From Sipunculus nudus (Eukaryota > Annelida > Sipuncula > Golfingiida > Sipunculidae): a stretch of DNA of 64,000 nt. Numbering within the stretch: position 1 is the first letter of the stretch; the number at the start of each line of letters is the position of its first letter. A program made the position numbers and the translations under genes. Under the pieces are notes generated by a model, which had not been told where the DNA came from, searched no databases, and saw only the letters and a program-made list of their open reading frames with translations. Location: positions 5,298,601 through 5,362,600 of the forward strand of contig CM049319.1 of assembly GCA_026874595.1 (NCBI GenBank), given 5' to 3'. Shown here one piece after another: positions 1 through 12,200 of this stretch.

Positions 1-221
1 TTTGCAAAGTTGTGCTAGAGGGCTCAGACGTAATTATATGGTTTAGAATTGTTCATTATACAATGCTCATACGTTGTTTTTTTTCAGCTAAAGTAAATAT
101 TAAATACTTTTGCTCATTGCTGGTTTTACACCATCTGTCTCAATTTCGGTGAATGCTTTGAAACGCAACCATTTTTTGATAAAATTAAGAGAGGTTTGCT
201 GTTACTTTGCCCAAACTTAGA

Positions 222-468
222 GGCCTGGACAGCTGAGTGGTAAAACGCTTGGCTCTCTCCGCTGGCGACCCGAGTTCGATCTGCGGCGTGGCTATGAAAA
301 TGGGTTGTAGTTGCCCGTCCAAGGCCGGTGGTTTTCTCCGATAACTCCGTTTCCTCCACCCCTGCAGACTATCGAACGCCATCACCGGAGCCATGGAGAG
401 TGCCGCGACTAGTTATAATAATTATTTGTACAATCCATGTAAAATAAATAAGTTTATATTTATATTTT
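222..468 (+). repeat. tRNA-derived SINE, copy 1
   Basis: The 5' part resembles a tRNA gene. An A-box-like stretch lies at about 230-245 (AGCTGAGTGGTAAAA) and a B-box-like stretch at about 272-281 (GAGTTCGAT), the spacing of an internal RNA polymerase III promoter. A non-tRNA body follows and the element ends in an AT-rich tail near 440-468. A clearly homologous copy sits in reverse orientation at 61782-62021, so this is a dispersed element and not a functional tRNA gene. SINEs depend on LINE machinery to move; no partner can be assigned here. Confidence 0.8.
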
Positions 469-1829
469 AACTTTTCCGCTATAGTCAAATAATTATCTCT
501 TTTGAAGTCCATCACACAAGTTCTTATAAATTAAGCTTTTATTTGGTATATCATAAGCCCCTCTACCTGTCATGCAAGTGTAAAAACCAGGCTCCTAATT
601 AGGTGAATGAAATGTAACACCATGTGTGTCTGAGATAACTACGTTTAAATCAGCATGTTACTGGATTGAGGAATCAAACTCCATTGACTCTTCATTTACT
701 AGGGCAGCTACCATTATAAAGAGTGGCAGTGAATCTAGGATAGAGCTGTGGAGGAAAAACAAGGGCCCAAAGACCCAATGCACAACTGTAACATTTGCAT
801 TAACAAAATCTGAAGAGGCTTACCTTTTTTTGTGCCATAGACACGAATTAATCAATATTGACCCATAAACACACCATTTTTCAGAAAAATCCATAAAGCC
901 ATTCATTTGTATGAATTAAATCAGAATGTGACATCAGAAGTTCAAGGATTCTTACAAAAAGGTTATGAGCTCTTTGTTAAAGGGCTTGGTCCTATGACTT
1001 ATTTCTTGTTTTAGGTTTCATCCGACACAAAACTTATTTCAAATGTGTAATCATGACGAAAAGGGACTTAGTTTTATTAAGGATCAAATGTTATCATTTG
1101 GTAATATTTTGATCAATGAAATCTGGGTCAATTTACAGGTTAAACAAAGAGACATTAGTACACCATGATTTCCTTCAGAATATAGTAGTGCCACTTTACC
1201 CTGAAAGGTCAGACTTCATTTAGGACATTTCTGACCATCAATATGTATTAACTGTACTTTTGTAATTATATTTTTTAAGGTGAGACCTTGTTTTATATAG
1301 GCAGAATTTGTTTACTCCATAGTCATAATATGAATGATTCCATGCTTTAATCGCTTTCGATTATTGTTGTTTAACGACAACTTGTATCCACAAACTATAA
1401 CTCTCATATCTATGAACATTTCAATGTGACCCGACAAAAATTAAGAGGTAATGACATTGATGTTGTTTGTAAAAAAAATTCCAGAAATGGTAGTTTTGAA
1501 CTATGTCACACTTTTTTGACGACCTTGTGAAATGTTATCAATATCGCGCAGCCCTAACATTAAAGTTAGAGATGGTCATACATTCAGTAATCATTGGGCA
1601 GGAAAAAAAATCACTAAAAATGTTTAGAAAAATATTTAATTCGACTGAAAGTTTTTCCTGAAAATTATTGTTTTATTTAAAACCAATATAATCGATTTCT
1701 TGATTGGTAAAAAAGCTGCATAATGCTCATTGGTATTTTTTAATGTATTCAAGGGTCTTATTCAAAGAGTTACCTATACCATATCCTGGAAGGCGTCAGC
1801 TGCTTGCATGGTTAATTGTCTTGGCTAAG

Positions 1830-1831
<2 letters not shown>
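469..1831. other. intergenic, nothing recognised
   Basis: AT-rich DNA without a convincing gene. An 80-codon open stretch on the plus strand at 626-868 has no recognisable domain or splice context and is not called. Confidence 0.5.

Positions 1832-1885
<54 letters not shown>
1832..1885. repeat. (TA)n microsatellite
   Basis: Uninterrupted TA dinucleotides over about 54 bases. It is one of several similar tracts in the window. Confidence 0.95.
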
Positions 1886-1889
<4 letters not shown>

Positions 1890-2898
1890 TGACCTTTCAC
1901 TCATATGAACTTATTTGGCGTATTTATTTACATTGAAAAATTAGTGAAACATTCATCCGAACTGAATTATTTTATCAATCGTTATAATAAACAACGTAAA
2001 TTCTCCGAGCACTCTCCGGAAATTAGTGGTCTCCCCTCCCCCTCTCCGGAAACCCTCCGTGGATAAGTAGTATACTCACAAGGCTCAAAACCGCGGACTG
2101 AGCGAAAGAACAAGTGAACATCGGTAAGAAGTTAAAATATAGCTTGCATGGACAAAATTGACCCCATCCGATATTGTAATTTTAATTTCGACAAACTTAC
2201 TTTTCAGACTGCCATTAATAATTTACAGACTACAAATGTCAGTGAAATTAAATGGTTATTTGTTAGGTGCATGGTCCGGTGTTCAGGTGTTTGCGTTTGC
2301 TCTGGTCTGGGGTCGTGTTCACAGTTCATTGAGCGATTGATGATGTATCAGCTGATATAAACAGGTTACTGTGGGCGACTGTTGTGGCATGTGTGGTTTC
2401 CTGGTATTGAACTCACCGTGGGGCGAAGAAGGGGTCTGATTTAATGTAATTCTTGAAATAAAAGTTTACTTTAGCCGAATATGGGTAACAAAAATTAGCC
2501 CAAAGTTTAGTTGTTGCAATGCAACCATAGACAGAGTGTCTGTCTCTATAATACAGAGACAAAGAGCACTGCATGCATTCTGGTGATGCCCTGTCTGATA
2601 TTACTGAATGTCCCTCCTTTGGCCAAATAACCAAACATAATCTAGCTAACATACCCTTAACCATGAGTCCTTACCTGTTTTCTTGCTCAAATAAGAAAGG
2701 CTGTTGCTATTGGTCCGGGCCCGGACCCATTATGCAGCTGGCTATTCGTCCGGCACTTCCTGTGCACATGCGCAGTGAGCAGTTGCACCGTAATGCAGAA
2801 GTGCCGGGCGCAGACTACGCACAACTTATGGTCCAGCACTCTTTGAATCTGGCTCAGTACCGGTACTTCATATGATATACGCACGGCGCGGCAGTGAG
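1886..2898. other. intergenic, contains a 16-bp perfect palindrome
   Basis: No gene is supported. A perfect palindrome, GGTCCGGGCCCGGACC, lies at about 2716-2731. Related GTCCGGCA words follow in the next few hundred bases, which suggests a repeat-derived stretch. Confidence 0.5.
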
Positions 2899-3117
2899 TG
2901 CCAGACCCACAACAATTGAGCTATTGGTCCGGCAGTTTTATTTTATGTCACTTAAATAGTAAAAGAGACGGTGCCGGAACCAAACAACTGAGCTGTTCGT
3001 CCGGCAGTTTTATTTTATGTCACTTATATAGTAAAAATGGTCAGTGCCAGACCCACAACGATTGAGCTATATGCCGGCAGTTTTATTATATGTCACTTAT
3101 ATAGTAAAAATAGTCAG
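2899..3117. repeat. three-unit tandem repeat of about 73 bp
   Basis: Units begin at 2899, 2972 and 3044. Each starts TGCC(A/G)GA or TGCCGGAAC, then has an ATTGAGCTAT-like word, CCGGCAGTTTTATT and TGTCACTTATATAG. A fourth start, TGCCGGAC, at 3118 is followed by unrelated sequence. Confidence 0.85.
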
Positions 3118-4070
3118 TGCCGGACAGGTTGCCAACCATGACGGCAGCCATAGCGTTTGAAACTTTTTGTCCTCGATGCTGGATGATGTTCTTGCAATGC
3201 GGTACGCAGAAATGGAGGTTGCCTTTTGAAGCCTAACAGCTTATTCACAGCCATTTTAGCGGGAAAGAACGCCAGCGCTGGCACAGCACAGCTCAGTTTG
3301 GCTGTACCAGTCAAAACAAGATGCCCGTTTCTGGTTATCTGCGCAGTACGCCACTGCGCATGTAAACCGGAACTAGTACGGAAAAATAGCTGCATGGCAG
3401 TATTCACGGGTCCGGAGCTCTAGACACTTCGAATAAGAAAATGAAACATATAATCCAGGTGCAAAGTTAAGAAGCGATGCTCGTAGGTTTCTAACCAAAC
3501 ATGACATGTTGCTTTAGGGTCAAGGTCACAGGGAGAAGCCAGTTTTCAAAGTCCTTCTTCTGATTGGCTGTTAGGTTTCAGGCTCATTCATCATGGAAAT
3601 CCAACTTAATTCCAAGCATAAGATTTACTGCCTGGTCCCTAAAATAGGGCCATATAGTGAATAAAACAGAAAGTGCAAGCAAAACAATGGTTTCAAGCGG
3701 GGCCAATAGCCACCTGCAAATTTTCTTGTTTTCACTCATTAGAAATGGTTCACACACTCAGTTAAGACCCACGTTTGCTTATTTTAAGCTTATTATCTGA
3801 TTTATCTAAATTTCTGTCCTAGCTTGCACACCAATAATTTCAATAGAGTGCTCGTAAGCCTCACTGGGAGGCTTACTAAGTAGGCTATTGCAACCATAAC
3901 TCTAACTCTGTTTCAACACCCATGTCCATCAATTTGTCCCAATATTTCTTTCAAATCTTTTTTGTTTACAACTGTAAAATAGTTTTTATCAAAAGAGGTA
4001 ATGTTGCGATTTTTCATGATTTAAACAAGTATAAAATAAACATTGCCTTTGCAACCCAGGGACGGTTTTG
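3118..4070. other. intergenic, nothing recognised
   Basis: No coding or repeat structure could be supported up to the target duplication of the outer Gypsy element. Confidence 0.5.
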
Positions 4071-4075
4071 GCCAG

Positions 4076-4258
4076 TGATATATCTGTAACAACAGTCTAT
4101 GCTTGGGAAATATCTGTTTATTTCCATATACATCAGTGCATGCAACATCGGACCAGCATGGTCTCAAGCTAACGTAAACTGGTCGTATCTGATTTCCGGT
4201 TGTCGCAATACTGTAATGGAATTTACGGTTACCCTGCATTTAACTCGTGGATATTACA
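4076..4258 (-). repeat. 3' LTR of outer Gypsy element
   Basis: It starts TGTAATATCC and ends ATATATCA on the minus strand, matching the LTR at 15445-15627 with five substitutions in 183 bases. The 5-bp repeat GCCAG lies directly outside. Confidence 0.92.
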
Positions 4259-4579
4259 TTCCTCCTTTCCTTTAAGAGAATAATGAATATTAACATACTT
4301 AAAATGTAGAACAATAGCAGGCATACTATGAGACTGTTGATGAATATTATGATATTTTTGGAATAAAATACTGATTTGGATTAACCATATTTCTTTTTAC
4401 TGTTGAATATATTAATGAAACAATTGTGTTCTGGTACAATATTAACAAGTCTGTGGGTATATATAAACATGTTTGTATATATATAAATACATATGTATAT
4501 GATATAAGGGCAGCGATCCGCCTACACCCTTTCATATGATCACTGAATGTGTATCATCCATTGAAGCTCTGCTTCAGTT

Positions 4580-6420
4580 TCATTTTGCACCAAGTCCATG
4601 GACCACAAAGTCTTTTAGATAGGCTGGCTGTTTACGATCTCTTTTTGATCGATGCAGATCTAATTTCGGCTCAGCTACTATTGCTGTGGTTTCAGCTTTA
4701 TATGACTCTGCTTGGTCGTTTTGATTTGAGCTTTGTGGAGTTGATGCGGTCTCTTCCTTCGCGTCCACTAAGATGGTCTCACGCCAGTCATATTCTGGTT
4801 CTGTGTTTGTTGTCCAATCCGGTGCATTGCCCACAATGGAATTAGCAAGTTTAAAATGGCTCGAGTCACGATATATTTCTCGCCCATCGGATATCCTTCT
4901 TGCTGCGACACTGGAACCATCAATTCTGTAGATGATATAGAATGAAGGCTCATATGCTGTTGACCATTTGTTTGTCTTGGTTTGTCGGAGTAATACATAA
5001 TCTCCCACCACAAAACTGTGAGGTTTGGTATTGCGATTTTCACTGTTCTGCTTTATCTTTTGCTTGTATTCTTTGTCATTCCTGTTGATGATGTAATCTC
5101 GTTCTGGTGCTGGATTTTGTTGCGTGGAGTAATCCAGTTTTGTCCTGACTGTCCTGTTCATGAGAGCTTCGTATGGTGTTACACCTGTGGCAGGATGTGG
5201 CGTTGACCTGTAAGCAGTCAGCATGTTTTGCAGTTTTTCATTGCGTTCATGTTTTGTCAGTTTTTCAAGTTGACAGATCTGTTCATTTTTGTTCAATACT
5301 TTCATGAAGCTCTCTGCCTCACCATTTGCCCGAGCATGAATTGGTGTCACTCTGTGGTGTGTGAATCCTTCTTTTTGTGCAAACTCTGCAAATTCTTGGG
5401 ACTGAAAGGGTGGTCCATTGTCTGATTCTAGTACTCGTGGTGTCCCGTGTGTTGCAAATATTCTCTTTAACTTTTCAACAGTTGTTGTCGCTGATGTTGT
5501 GTATACAACTTCCACTTCAGGATACCTGGTTCTTTTATCAACAACTACTAAATTGTAATGTCCATCCGGGTATGGTCCACCAAAATCCACCGATACTACT
5601 TCCCATGCTTTCTCTGGGATCTCTGTTACTTTGACAGGTTCTTGCCTGTGTGATTTAGTTGTAACCTGGCAATCAAAGCATTGACCTACAATCTGTTCGG
5701 TCATTCTATTCATTTGCGGAAACCAGTATCTGAATCTTAGCATCTGCTTGGTCTTGGTCATTCCCAGGTGACCCATTTCATGGGCTGTTTTCACAATCTT
5801 TCTTTGCAGTTTGACAGGAACGATAATTTGATGTGACCTGAAGATAAGTCCTTCTGCAATATACAGTTCTTGTCTAATAGAGTAAAATGGTTGAATGTCC
5901 AGATCAGTGCGGCGTCTCTCCCAATCTCCAGTAAGAATGGTATCTCTCAATTTACAGAGTTGTTCATCTAGTCTTGTTTCCTCTTTGATGTGGTCTAATA
6001 CCACTGCATGTTCTGCTTGTATAATGTGCTTGATGACTTTCTCTGTGTCGTCATTACCAGTTATTGGTAATGGGTGTCTTGACAGAAAATCAAGAGGATC
6101 TGCCTCGTCCTTTCCTGCTTCATAGATCAGTTCATAGTCAATATCTTGCATATCCATTACCCACTTCTCGATTCGGGGTGGCAGTTTTGCTGTTGCTTTG
6201 TTGAAGAGTGTGAGTAGTGGCTTATGCGCAGTGATAATGGTGAATCTGGGTGCTCCCAGTAAATACATCCTGAACCTGTCTTTGGCCCACTGTATGGCCA
6301 GTGCATCCTTTTCAGTTTGACTGTATCTCTGCTCAGTTTCTGTGAGTGTTCTGCTAAAAAGTGCACTGGTTGTAATCCTTTGTCAGTTTTCTGGAATAGC
6401 CCTGCTGCTAGACCTTCATT
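4580..6420 (-). pseudogene. outer Gypsy RNase H (part) and integrase
   Basis: This is the 3' part of pol. The main open stretch (6268 down to 4580, 562 residues) begins in the C-terminal half of RNase H and continues into integrase. It has an HHCC zinc-binding site (H163, H167, C197, C200 of that stretch) and a DDE triad (D228, D283, E319, with 35 residues between the last two), followed by a basic C-terminal tail. The RNase H start lies upstream in another frame; the shift maps to a T-run (minus strand) near 6356-6360 that is one base short. The integrase core looks intact, so decay is recent. The left edge at 6420 is the junction with the Helentron-like insertion. Confidence 0.9.
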
Positions 6421-8771
6421 GTATCGCCAGACATAGTCTGGTTTACTATGGTTACTGTAAAATCTCCACTTAAAACCGCGGTTTAATCAAAAAAAATTCA
6501 AAATCTTGAAATCGGGTTGATTTCCTGAAAGCACTGTGCGGTTTATACTAGAAGGGTTTCCTGAATATCTTCCTGACAGACATCGTTTTCGGGCCGGCGA
6601 GTGGGCGATAATATCGCATCTTTCGAAGGCTGTTCTTAGCAGCAGTCTCGCATGCATGGCAGCCGTGTGTTAATGTGTTATTTACGATTATTTGTTATTT
6701 ATAGATTAAATATTGCTGATTAGTTTTCGTGTGATATATAACTTGTTATAAAATCTTGGTAATTGTCACCAAATAATACGTTTACAACAACCCTGCTGTA
6801 ACACACAGCGGCCCATTTCGTTGGGCATGGTCAAGCAAAATTGAAATAAAAGCCTACTTTAAACCCATTTGCGGCATTATTTAGCAATGATTATTTGTTT
6901 CAAACGTAAAATGAATAAAAGGCTGACATCGTAAAGAGTCACACAATGGCAGACGATCGTTTTAAAATCAAGTTTGAGTGCCGCCATGTGCTGAAACGCC
7001 CTGGTATTCTGCCAAGAATTTTTTGAACGGCTGTACGCTGTGGGTGGTAAACAGAACAGCCACCTTTTTTGTCCCATCGTGCCTTGCGCGAACACTGCCT
7101 TGACAAAATGGCTCCCCACACGGGAACTTTCTTCAGGAAAAAACTTGCTTACCCGGACTGGCCACTTTAATTTTACCTATACGTGCGTATCTCGACAAGG
7201 TAACTTCAGTTACTTTGATATTTAATTAAGAAGACCAGCAATGTTTTCAAACGCACCAGCAAATTGTGACATGGAGCGATGTCAACGTACGATGTGACGA
7301 TGATAATACCGAAGTAACCGGTATGAAAATGATTTGAATCTTCCGAGTAATTCCAGAAAATGGAATTTTAATCAAAAATTAAGATTTCAAAATATTACTT
7401 TTAGAATTAAAATATACAGTGACTTGAAATGGATCAGCAGAATATTTTTTTTCCAAAATATAATGACAAATCGGTAGTAAACAAGAATACGGCACGGAAT
7501 ATAAAATCTGTATAAACAGGCAGAGGTTCATCGGCCCTTACGTCTTCCCAAACTTCATGCTTGAGTGATCCTGCAAAAAAAAGTGTTATGATGTGTTTAA
7601 ATAATATGCCCAAGGAATTTTAATGTGGACAGGAATGGCTGAGGTGCAACCTACGCCTGTTCATTTCTAGATGATAGCTTGATTGTGTCTTTTGTCAAAT
7701 CATTCCGTAGCAAAAGTTGGTGCGGTTTTAAAGGGGGGTTCTTAGTATTTGAGCCTCTCGCGGTGTCTCACCTGGAATTTCGGAGAAGTCTAGGTGCGGT
7801 TTTAATCGGAAGTGCGGTTTTAAGTGGAGATTTTACGGTACTATGGTTTAGGCACGGTTGCGCCGCCTCCGCCGCCGCAGAGATTTCTTTTGGACACAAT
7901 AACTCAAAAAATATTTCACGGATCTTTACCAAACTTGGTATATGTATAGATATGGGTGAGAGGACGACGCCTATTTAAAATGAGGTCATGACCTCAACTA
8001 GGAGAGTGACCTTGACCTTGAATAGGTTCAATTTTGGGGAAAATCACACAAATTCTTAAATATCACAAGAAAACTTGCATGGATTGATCCCAAAATCAAG
8101 TTGATCTAAGATCATGGATAGGGTTGTCATGTTCCAGAAACTGGTGGCGCCACCTATTATTGTTTACTTGTTTTCATGCCGTTTTATATCCCCAAAATTG
8201 CTACTTGACAGTACTATGAGCATTATAAGTCAAAAACTAATGAACAGATTTCTTTCATATTATGCAAATACATAGATATGGGTTATGGGATAATGTTTAT
8301 TTAAATTGGGGTCATGACCTTTCCTATGAGAGTGGCCTTGACCTTGAATATTGCCATATATGGTGAAAATCACACAAAATCATTAATTTCTCAATAAGGG
8401 ATGCATGCATTGGTCCAAAAATCAACTTGACCGAAGATCTTGGATAGTAATATCATGTACCGGAAACAGGTGGTGCCACCTGTTATTCTTTTACTTGTTT
8501 TCGTGCCGTTTAATACCCCATCATTGCCACTTAACAGTATTGTTAGCATTATAAGTCAAAAACTAATGGACAGATTTCTTGCATGTACATAGACATGGGT
8601 TAGGGGATGATGTATATTGAAATTTGGATCATGACCTTTTCTATGAGAATGACCTTTTCTATGAGTGTGGTCTGATATTAATTGTTGCTGAAGATGGGGG
8701 GCCTATTCTTAAAGGGGGCGGATTAATTGTCTGGGGAAACTATGGCACCTGCGGTGCCAAGAAATATCTAG
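6421..8771 (+). mobile_element. Helentron-like non-autonomous element, copy 1 (split)
   Basis: The element begins GTATCGCCAGAC, a degenerate form of the GTATCCCCAGAC start of the copy at 40309-44069. It ends with a short hairpin (imperfect stem around GGCACCTGCGGTGCC) followed about 10 bases later by ATATCTAG. Both copies are bordered by T on each side. Interior sequence has repeats of roughly 320 bp with TGACCTTGACCTTGA words and GGTGGCGCCACC palindromes. No coding capacity is seen. It interrupts the RNase H frame of the outer Gypsy element and is itself split by the TIR element at 6454-7839. The assignment rests on the 3' hairpin and the T^T junction, features described for Helentrons; no Rep/helicase gene is present. 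Confidence 0.72.
6454..7839 (-). mobile_element. TIR transposon with 9-bp target duplication, copy 1
   Basis: Terminal inverted repeats of about 26 bp (ACTGTAAAATCTCCACTT on the left; the right end is its complement with one mismatch) bound 1386 bp. The 9-bp direct repeat ACTATGGTT flanks it (6445-6453 and 7840-7848). No transposase frame is visible, so it is non-autonomous. A 9-bp duplication fits the Mutator-like superfamily; that assignment is an inference. A second copy in opposite orientation lies at 28282-29690. Confidence 0.85.
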
Positions 8772-8866
8772 TTAAAACTTGCTTCAGTTCTCAGGATAAT
8801 AGGTTTAGTGGGGTCAAAGTACGCCATTGTCCTTTCACTCGTTATACTGTCTTTCAGTATCTGAAA
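8772..8866 (-). pseudogene. outer Gypsy RNase H, short internal piece
   Basis: About 95 bases of pol stranded between the Helentron-like element and the inner Gypsy element. Read on the minus strand it gives the start of RNase H (AYFDPTKP, then a TEAS catalytic-site word). Its two ends continue the reading frames broken at 13027 and at 6420. This shows that both insertions entered one pre-existing pol gene. Confidence 0.85.
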
Positions 8867-8871
8867 GGCTG

Positions 8872-9059
8872 TGTGGTGATTGAGAAGTAACAAGGATAGC
8901 TCAAATTCACTCTTGAACCCTAGTGTAGGCTTTAATCATCAGAAAACTGAACATATGACCTACAAAGAAAGAAACAAAAACTACTACTACTACTACACAT
9001 GCACAAGAAACAAAAAACTACAATGACTGCATAGAAATGAGTTCATACAGGTCACAACA
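8872..9059 (-). repeat. 3' LTR of inner Gypsy element
   Basis: 188 bp, beginning TGTTGTGACC and ending TCACCACA on the minus strand. It matches 12838-13026 except for one base in an A-run. It contains a short run of ACT trinucleotides. Confidence 0.93.
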
Positions 9060-9207
9060 TTTTCCCCCTCTGGGTGGAAAAAGGTCACAGATCGTGTTAT
9101 TTAAAACTAACTTCTTGAAGACAAATGAGAATCTGTTCAGTAAGGGACATTCTTAAAAGTTAATCTTTAAGATTCTGGGCCGGAGCAATGCACCGATAGG
9201 GTAAGAT

Positions 9208-12200
9208 TTAGTATTCTCGTCCAGAGCGAGTGCATCTGGCAGGGACAGAGTCCGCAGGGAAGTTTACAGATTGCTCGGTCTGTAGAAAAGGAGTGAGTGT
9301 CTCTGGCTGAGCTGTAACAGGGGCACTTGGTGTGACAGCATCTTTGTTTGCAGATTCATGGTCCCTGTCTGTTACATCAGGAAGAGCAGATTCTTCATTT
9401 CCAACAGTGGATGGACTCGGGTCGCCCCTAGGTGCCAGGTGTCTCACAGAAACGGTAGTTTCACGCCCATCAGGTAAACGAACATAGGCGTAAGCTGGAT
9501 TAGCAGCCTGCAGTAGGTCAACCTCTTCTACTAGAGGTTCATATTTGCTAGCCCGAACATGACGACGTAGTAGCACCTTCCCAGGTTTGGTCAGCCAGGT
9601 CGGAACAGAAGAACCACTTACTGAACGGCGTTGATGCCCGAACATTCTCTCATGTGGAGTTGCATTGGTTGCGGTACACAGCAGGGATCTCAGAGAATGT
9701 AAGACATCTGGAAGCATATGTTCCCAAGCTGCGACAGGAAGGTCATGGGACCTGAGAGCAAGATTGACAGCTTTCCAGATAACACCATTGTACCTTTCAG
9801 TCTGCCCATTTCCCTGCGGATTGTAAGCAGTTGTACGGCTAGTGGCCACACCTCGACTATGCAGGAAGTTTGTTAGTTCTGATGACATGAATGCAGTTCC
9901 TCTGTCAGAGTGAATATATGCTGGCAATCCAAAAGTGGAAAAGAGAGATGTAAGACACTTAATAACAGAGTCAGCATCAACATTAGGACATGGATAGGCC
10001 CAAGGAAAACGTGAGTACTCATCAATGACTACTAACAGATAGCGGTTTTTCGTGCTGGAGGGCAAAGGGCCCTTGAAGTCTATGTTGAGTCGCTCCAGTG
10101 GTTGGGTGGCCTTTACCAGTTTGCCTTGAAACTTCTGATATCGAGGTTTAAGCTCAGCACAAACAGGGCAAGAACTACACAACTTGCGAATGTCATCAAC
10201 TGAGTAGGGGAGGTTACGGCATTTCACAAAATGAATCATTCTAGTCACTCCTGGATGACACAGAGACTCGTGGAGATGTTTCAATGTTTTCTCATCACTT
10301 GTAACCATGGAGCACTGAATGCGAGAGAAAGTATCAGGTGCTACATTCTTCTCTCCTGATCTGTACACAATGTCATAACTGTAGCTTGCGAGTTCAATGC
10401 GCCACCTTTGGAGCTTTTCATTCTTGATCTTTCCTCTGTTCTGTTTGTCAAACATAAAACTGACAGATCTCTGATCAGTCACTAATTGGAAATGATTTCC
10501 AAGCAGGTAGTGTTTCCACTTTCTCAGTGCTTCCACGATAGCGTATGCCTCCTTTTCTACAGCTGGATGGCGGCGTTCAGAGGCATTCAGTGTTCGTGAG
10601 AAAAAGGCAACAGGTCTACCATTTTGATTGAGAGTAGCAGCAATCGCAAACTCAGAGGCATCTGTCTCTACGACTAAGGGAACATCCCTATCAACTGTTA
10701 CTACTACTGCTGAGCTTATGTCCTGTTTCAGGGCTCTGAATGCTTCAACAGCTTCCTTGGCTAGAGGGAATGACTGAGACGAGACCAGTGGATGCACTTT
10801 AGTGGAGAAGTTTTGGATCCACTGAGCATAGTAAGAGAACATACCCAATACTCTCTCAAGTTCCTTTTTTGTTTGGGGAAGAGGAAGCTCAAGCAATGGT
10901 CTTAAACGTTCTGGGTCAGGTCTGTAACTGCCATGTGAGACTGTGTAGCCTAGGATGTTCAGTGTTTCTGTAGAATATACAGTCTTTGTTTCATTGAATT
11001 CTAGCTTCTTTTGATTTGCTACTTGCAAGAATTTCTGGAGATTGTCGTCATGTTCTTGCTGATTCATGCCACAAACAGTTACATTGTCAACATAAGCGTA
11101 GGTTCCGCAAAGCTTGTTTTCTGCGATTATATTATCTATTGTCCGCTGAAACGCAGCCACACCGTTTGTCACACCAAATGGAATGCGAGTGAACTGATAG
11201 AGTTTCCCGTCGGCTTCAAAACCAGTGAAATGTTTCTCTTGTTCAAGGATAGGTACTTGGTGGTAGGCGCTCTTCAAGTCCAGGGTAGTGAAGATGCGGA
11301 ACTGAGCGATATTTTCAATCATTTCATCGATTCTCGGAAGGGGGTATGCGTCAAGTTGAGTGAAACGATTGATAGTCTGGGAATAATCAACCACCATCCT
11401 TTTTTTGTGTCTCTCATCCTTGGTAACCAAAACTTGGGCTCTCCAGGGTGACTCACTGTGTTCAATGATTTTGTGTTCTAGCAACCTATTTACTTCCTGA
11501 CGGATGAAGTTGCGGTCCTCCTCTGAGAAGCGTCTAGACTTCACAGCTATTGGGTGGCAGTCAGCTGTGAGGTGTTTAAAAAGTGGTGGTGCACTCACAG
11601 AAGCAGGGGTGACAGAGTTCAACCTGAGTGGGGGCCTTGATCCTCCGAATGCAACTTCTAAGGAGGAGTGTTGTCCAAGAAAGTCATGGCCTAGCAGCAC
11701 TGGAGCACAGAGAGATTTAAGAACTAGGAGCTTTACTTGAGTATACTCCTGCCCTAGCAAACTAACGGTAACATAGCAGTAACCTTCAATATCTACATTG
11801 AGTGAGGAGTCAGCCATTTTCACTTTGCTGAGGCAAGGTATTAAGTCAATGTTCAGTTGTTTCACCAGCTCAGTGTCTATATAGCTGTCAGAGCTTCCTG
11901 TATCTAGCAAAACAACAGTTTCATACTGACCGTTTAGTTTGCACTTAACAAGTGTTCTCTGTAAATTACTTGTTCCAGTTGTAGCAGTGACTGTTGCAAG
12001 TGTAGAAGGGACAATAGCTGACGCATTCTTACTTGGTGCAGACCTGCAAACTTTTGAGAAATGCCCCTTCTTTTGACATCGATGGCATACCTCATCTCGA
12101 GCAGGGCACCTACTCCGAGGATGCCGTGGGTTTCCACAGAAAAAACAGCTAGATTTGTTTGTGGCCGCTGCCATTAGATTGTCACTAGGACGGGAATCAC

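Noticed and set aside
222-300. Possible functional tRNA gene
   Set aside because: A and B boxes are present, but the sequence continues into a repeated body with a second copy at 61.8-62.0 kb; it does not fold into a clean cloverleaf by eye and is a SINE.
626-868. 80-codon open frame near the left edge
   Set aside because: No domain or flanking gene structure; length is within chance for this composition.
1704-1892. Open frames ending in long Ile-Tyr runs, here and near 57 kb, 59 kb, 61 kb and 62 kb
   Set aside because: They are translations of (TA)n microsatellites.
2148-2360. 70-codon open frame beginning MDKIDPIRYC
   Set aside because: No family recognised; two overlapping frames of similar length exist and no splice partner is visible.
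11011-11451. 146-codon plus-strand open frame
   Set aside because: Lies antisense to the reverse transcriptase of the inner Gypsy element; a shadow of the real coding strand.
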